Shown here: piece by piece, positions 5,795 through 8,942 of the stretch
Layout of the letters: every line of letters starts with the position of its first letter
How positions within the stretch are numbered: the stretch's first letter is position 1
DNA from: Bacteriovoracaceae bacterium
GTDB taxonomy: Bacteria > Bdellovibrionota > UBA1018
Length of the DNA: 8,942 nt
Reading direction: 5' to 3'
Assembly (NCBI GenBank): GCA_023250795.1
Contig: JAHFAB010000057.1
Coordinates: 1 to 8,942, forward strand
The notes under the pieces: model-generated
What the model saw: the letters and a program-made list of their open reading frames with translations, nothing else
Databases searched by the model: none
What the model was told of the DNA's origin: nothing
Position numbers and translations under genes: made by a program

Positions 5795-6520
5795 ATGACT
5801 CAGGGAAAATTTAAACTTTTATTTTCTTATACCGTATTTTTAATTTTATTTTCCTGCACAAGCACGCCAGTAAACACACATAAAATTTCAAAAATAGTTC
5901 CGACAACTCTGAAAGTTCGCAGACCTCTAAGTCCAGGAGCAGATCCTCATGCAGGTCCAGGAGGAGTGGATTACAAAAGCACCCCTCTTCCAGATAAAAA
6001 ACTAGATTGTGATTCGATCAGCTCGATTTATAAAAATCTACCACTAGATAAAATCCTCGCTTGTTTTCCCACTCTCGACGAACCGATGGACGTCATTTAT
6101 CATCTGATACGAGAACCTCTGCCTTACTTTTTATTAGAAGAAGAAGAGGAGGAAACTCCGGAGTGCCTCAAAAAATTTCTCAGAGAAATCCCCATACCCA
6201 GAGAAATTATTTTTCAGGCTCCAACAGAAGAAAAGGGGAAATACCTCTGCTACTCGAGCCGACTTGATATTGAAGCAGAGCATTGGATGGACGTACATCT
6301 GCCTAAGAATCGATTAGATCTTGTACTTCACTTGCCCATAAAAAATATCCCAAAGAATAAAGAAGAAGTTTTGAGCGAACTGACTCGCTTTTCACTTGCT
6401 CCTTTTTTGCAAGGAGAGTTCTTTCATGCCAAAATCCTGACAGACTCCTTGTGTCGAGTTTGTATTGGGGATAGAGATCAGGTCAAGAAAGAGGATCTTA
6501 CACCGATTTTCTGGCCATAA
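5795..6520 (+). CDS. Lipoprotein of unknown function
   Basis: This is a predicted outer-membrane or periplasm-anchored lipoprotein of about 241 residues, from a family I do not recognise. From the ATG at 5795 it begins MTQGKFKLLFSYTVFLILFS, with the lipobox LFSC and the lipidated cysteine at residue 21. A TTG at 5780 with AGGA five bases upstream is an alternative start, adding five residues; both give a good type II signal. The residue after the cysteine is threonine, not aspartate, which by E. coli rules favours the outer membrane. A proline/glycine-rich linker around DPHAGPGG follows. There is a run of six glutamates at 115-120, and six further cysteines (near 72, 90, 124, 152, 220 and 223) could form three disulfides. 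It is divergent from the exported-protein gene with a very short gap and is followed 16-34 bp later by the cysteine-rich gene, probably on one transcript. Confidence 0.75.
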   Translation: MTQGKFKLLFSYTVFLILFSCTSTPVNTHKISKIVPTTLKVRRPLSPGADPHAGPGGVDYKSTPLPDKKLDCDSISSIYKNLPLDKILACFPTLDEPMDVIYHLIREPLPYFLLEEEEEETPECLKKFLREIPIPREIIFQAPTEEKGKYLCYSSRLDIEAEHWMDVHLPKNRLDLVLHLPIKNIPKNKEEVLSELTRFSLAPFLQGEFFHAKILTDSLCRVCIGDRDQVKKEDLTPIFWP

Positions 6521-6554
6521 CACACGAGATTGAGGTATGTTTAGAGAAACACCT

Positions 6555-7091
6555 ATGAAACCCAGAAAAAAAACTTCTTTGAAGCACTTTTTTACATTAC
6601 TTATTCTTTGTTTAAGCCCTGCTCATGCATGGTCTGTAGAAGACGGAGAAATGACTTTTTGTAAATTTGGACCTAAATTCAAAATGTTTGAGCCCGTGGT
6701 GACCAAAGGAAATACATGGGGTTCAAATGATAGTTGTTCCGGCACTGTCAAAGTCCAAGGAGTTTATTGGGAGTGCACCAACCCAAGCCTTGTCACTCCC
6801 AAAGTGACAGAGTTCAAAGATAAACTCAGAAAACAAGCTATCGAAGAGTGCCAGAAACATTGCTCTAGAAGAGGCCGCAGTTGCATGGGCCGCCTCATCA
6901 CCTCGGGACGCTGCGGACTCCAAACCGATCGCGACGACGCGGCGATCATGGGAAAACGCATGGGCTGTCGCTCTGACTGCAGCGGACAAGCTTTCGCCTA
7001 TTGCTCACTCTACGACGCCGCCTTTCAAAGTGAAGACAGCTCTCGAATCGCCAAGCAAGCTCCGAACTGCCAGTGCAAGCTAGAGAAATAG
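6555..7091 (+). CDS. Secreted cysteine-rich protein of unknown function
   Basis: A 178-residue protein of no family known to me. It has a classical signal peptide: basic MKPRKKTSLK, hydrophobic core FFTLLILCL, and cleavage at AHA|W after residue 25. The mature part contains 12 cysteines (36, 61, 74, 99, 103, 110, 120, 138, 142, 150, 172 and 174), enough for six disulfides. The middle carries basic segments such as CSRRGRSCMGR. Pairs such as CxxxC (99/103 and 138/142) and CxC (172/174) suggest a compact disulfide-stabilised fold. I prefer the ATG at 6555 because it gives the standard signal peptide and has AGAG eight bases upstream. An ATG at 6537 would add six residues, but its GAGG is only one base away. 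The second half of the gene (about 6870-7080) is richer in G and C than its surroundings. It probably shares a transcript with the upstream lipoprotein gene and ends 20 bp from the convergent hydrolase gene. Confidence 0.7.
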   Translation: MKPRKKTSLKHFFTLLILCLSPAHAWSVEDGEMTFCKFGPKFKMFEPVVTKGNTWGSNDSCSGTVKVQGVYWECTNPSLVTPKVTEFKDKLRKQAIEECQKHCSRRGRSCMGRLITSGRCGLQTDRDDAAIMGKRMGCRSDCSGQAFAYCSLYDAAFQSEDSSRIAKQAPNCQCKLEK

Positions 7092-7111
7092 AAAGACTGG
7101 CAATAAGATGA

Positions 7112-8942
7112 TTATTTTGATCGTTCAACTTTTTTTCTAAATTCATATCTGTGTTGATTATCATCAATCACAAGAACTCTTCCCTTATCTTTAACTATGA
7201 GATCTAGTCCTCCTCCCCATGGAGCGCTTATGAGAGACAAGAGCATCTCGCCGTTTGACTCTGACTTAGTTCCAAGTTCACTTTTCCAGTCACTAAACTC
7301 GATTTCATAGCCTTTTTTTGTTGAACGAATGGTTGCTGGTCCAAGATCTTCATTTTCATAGGCTCCTACAAGCTCCTTAATCCATAAATTTTTAGTGGGG
7401 GAGGAGCTAATCGTTTCTTTGATTTTTTTTCGATTCTCATTATTTCGTTCTAAGGCGTATTTCACCAATTTATCGGCACGATGGGTCGCTCCTAATTCAA
7501 TCTCAAATAACTTCTGTTTAATTGCTCCAAGGAATCGACTGGCCCCAGAAAGGTTTGTAAGAACTACAACACCGATTTTTTTACTTGGAATAAAATACAT
7601 ATCAGATGAAAAACCATTTGTATTTCCACCATGTCCGAATGTCTCAATTCCTTGCTTTTTTTCGATAAAAAGACCAAGTCCATATGATGATGTGCCATCA
7701 ATTTTTACCACTTTTTCCCTGCGCTTCAAGAAAATATCCGTATCAATGTATTGGGTTCCCGAGGGAAGTAATCCGTCAGATAATTCAAGAGAAAGATACT
7801 TTGCCATATCGCCAACATTCGACCAAACAGCCCCAGATGGCGCTATACTGTAAGTAAAATCTTCAAGCTCAAGGGGTATCGTACTTACATTGTCATCTGA
7901 ATCAAAACCATGGGGGCGGGCACTATCAAATGTGACAGCCTCTTCTCTTTTCAAAACAGTATGAGTCATTCCAAGAGGGGAAAAAACCATTTCCTTCATG
8001 GCTCGCAGGTAAGCGGTTTCAAGATCGGACTCTTTGTCAAAAACTTTGGCCGCTGCGTAGCCTCCCGCAGCGACTAGCCAGTTTGAGTACTGGAAGGTTT
8101 CTCCAAAACCAGTCGTTGGTTTCATGCTTTTCATTTGCACAAGACGCTGTTCCGGTTTGATGCCATGATATTTAAAAATTAAATTTAGGTCCTGTCTAGG
8201 CATCCCTGTGCAAGCGCACACAGTATGTTTAAATTGTATTTTTTGTGAAATCACCGGATCTGCGAGTGAGAAGTCACTCAGTACACTAGATATAGGAGTT
8301 TCCCAAGTAATTTTTTTATCGTTGATGAGTTTACTGATCAATAAAGTTGTCAAAGGCTTAGTCGTAGAACCGATCATAAATAGAGTATTTGGTGTAACTC
8401 GTTTTTTAGAGTTCATGTCGCTGACTCCAAACCCTTTCGAATACACCAACCTCCCATTTTGAACTATTCCAATGGATACTCCGGGAACCTTAAACTTCAA
8501 CATTGTGGATCTAACAAATTTCTCTAGGGCAGTAGACTGAGCTTGTTCCCATTCGACTGATGTAGATGCGGACAGGTCCTCCTCTTTAAGTCCCAAGGGC
8601 TTCCAGGCATCCATTGTCTGAAACATTTGTGGTCCTCGTTTTCCAAATGAATCATTGGAGCCAGAAATTAGATTAATATAAGCTTTTCCTTTGAAGGTCT
8701 TTAGCAAGCCGATCACGGTACGCGACTCACTTGCCGGTACATCATAAGCGATTTGGAAGAGAGAGTCCCAGCCTTCACTCGGCGGAGGCGATGCTTTTGC
8801 AAAAGGTTTCAACGAAAAACTCGGATTTACGATCTTCCAGGCTTCAGCAATCTCGTTCTCAAAATGCCCATGACTTGGCAGAGATATAAAATCAATAGAC
8901 AGGTCTCCCTCAGGAGACTTTAGGGTCAAATGAGTGGTGTGT
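7112..8942 (-). CDS. Serine beta-lactamase-family hydrolase (class C / DD-peptidase fold), 5' end outside window
   Basis: At least 609 residues are in the window, and the frame is open to its right edge, so the true start and any signal peptide are missing. A TTG at 8929 is not supported as the start. Numbering from that TTG, an N-terminal domain of about 115 residues precedes the hydrolase fold. The fold holds the nucleophile motif STTK (S188, K191), the second motif YSN (281-283), and the third motif HGG (433-435), where class C enzymes have KTG. All three are intact, so activity is expected. The motif CACTGMPRQD at 238-247 is shared by a subgroup of such hydrolases, as far as I recall. A C-terminal beta-rich domain of about 110 residues follows. 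The substrate is unknown: a D-amino peptidase, esterase or peptidoglycan peptidase are all possible, and beta-lactam resistance need not follow. It converges on the cysteine-rich gene. Confidence 0.85.
   Translation of the reverse strand, partial: HTTHLTLKSPEGDLSIDFISLPSHGHFENEIAEAWKIVNPSFSLKPFAKASPPPSEGWDSLFQIAYDVPASESRTVIGLLKTFKGKAYINLISGSNDSFGKRGPQMFQTMDAWKPLGLKEEDLSASTSVEWEQAQSTALEKFVRSTMLKFKVPGVSIGIVQNGRLVYSKGFGVSDMNSKKRVTPNTLFMIGSTTKPLTTLLISKLINDKKITWETPISSVLSDFSLADPVISQKIQFKHTVCACTGMPRQDLNLIFKYHGIKPEQRLVQMKSMKPTTGFGETFQYSNWLVAAGGYAAAKVFDKESDLETAYLRAMKEMVFSPLGMTHTVLKREEAVTFDSARPHGFDSDDNVSTIPLELEDFTYSIAPSGAVWSNVGDMAKYLSLELSDGLLPSGTQYIDTDIFLKRREKVVKIDGTSSYGLGLFIEKKQGIETFGHGGNTNGFSSDMYFIPSKKIGVVVLTNLSGASRFLGAIKQKLFEIELGATHRADKLVKYALERNNENRKKIKETISSSPTKNLWIKELVGAYENEDLGPATIRSTKKGYEIEFSDWKSELGTKSESNGEMLLSLISAPWGGGLDLIVKDKGRVLVIDDNQHRYEFRKKVERSK

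Noticed and set aside
7100..7120. A possible bidirectional terminator between the convergent genes
   Set aside because: The only inverted repeat (AATAA and TTATT) is five A/T pairs without a proper T tail in either direction; too weak to call.
7395..7853. A 152-codon open frame on the plus strand
   Set aside because: It lies opposite the beta-lactamase-family gene, which carries full catalytic motifs in the other strand; its translation looks random.
1..8942. CRISPR array, tRNA or rRNA genes, insertion sequences
   Set aside because: No spaced direct repeats, cloverleaf-type arms with CCA-type ends, ribosomal RNA signatures, transposase motifs or paired terminal repeats were seen.

Overview
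The window carries bacterial chromosomal DNA of moderate to low G+C. The first half holds a compact leucine/isovalerate degradation locus. The second half is an AT-richer accessory stretch of secreted or envelope proteins. Three things fit a Gram-negative predatory or deltaproteobacteria-like organism (Bdellovibrionota is my best guess, weakly held): a dedicated liu-type leucine pathway, a lipoprotein with a type II signal, and several small cysteine-rich exported proteins that I do not recognise. No rRNA, tRNA, CRISPR array, transposase or integrase is visible.

Region 1 (1-4639), catabolism. The 5' end of liuB (methylcrotonyl-CoA carboxylase beta subunit) runs leftward off the window. A 75-bp gap separates it from a rightward operon of liuC (methylglutaconyl-CoA hydratase), liuD (biotin-carrying alpha subunit of the carboxylase), liuE (HMG-CoA lyase) and a PlsC-type acyltransferase. 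The genes are tightly packed: 13-bp and 4-bp overlaps, then a 25-bp gap. Together LiuB+LiuD, LiuC and LiuE take 3-methylcrotonyl-CoA to acetyl-CoA and acetoacetate. The isovaleryl-CoA dehydrogenase (liuA) is not in the window. A hairpin with a T-rich tail after the acyltransferase is a plausible operon end.

Region 2 (4712-5756, minus strand), a two-gene module. A small exported protein with two cysteines is followed, probably with translational coupling, by a leaderless protein. That protein resembles the phage 'structural protein P5'/peptidoglycan-hydrolase-like domain seen in accessory genes. Its frame is interrupted by one TAG at 4961-4963. After the TAG it stays open for 82 more codons and ends in a recognisable DUF3892-like domain, so this is either a nonsense-inactivated two-domain gene or a readthrough site. 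The exported partner also holds a perfect 27-bp palindrome inside its coding sequence. The pair can be read as a candidate effector/immunity or hydrolase/inhibitor module, but that is inference.

Region 3 (5780-7091, plus strand). A lipoprotein and a secreted protein with 12 cysteines lie 16 to 34 bp apart, depending on the start chosen for the second gene, and probably share a transcript. I recognise neither family.

Region 4 (7112-8942, minus strand). A large serine beta-lactamase-fold hydrolase has an intact SxxK, YxN and HGG set and a CACTG motif. It converges on region 3 and its 5' end lies outside the window.
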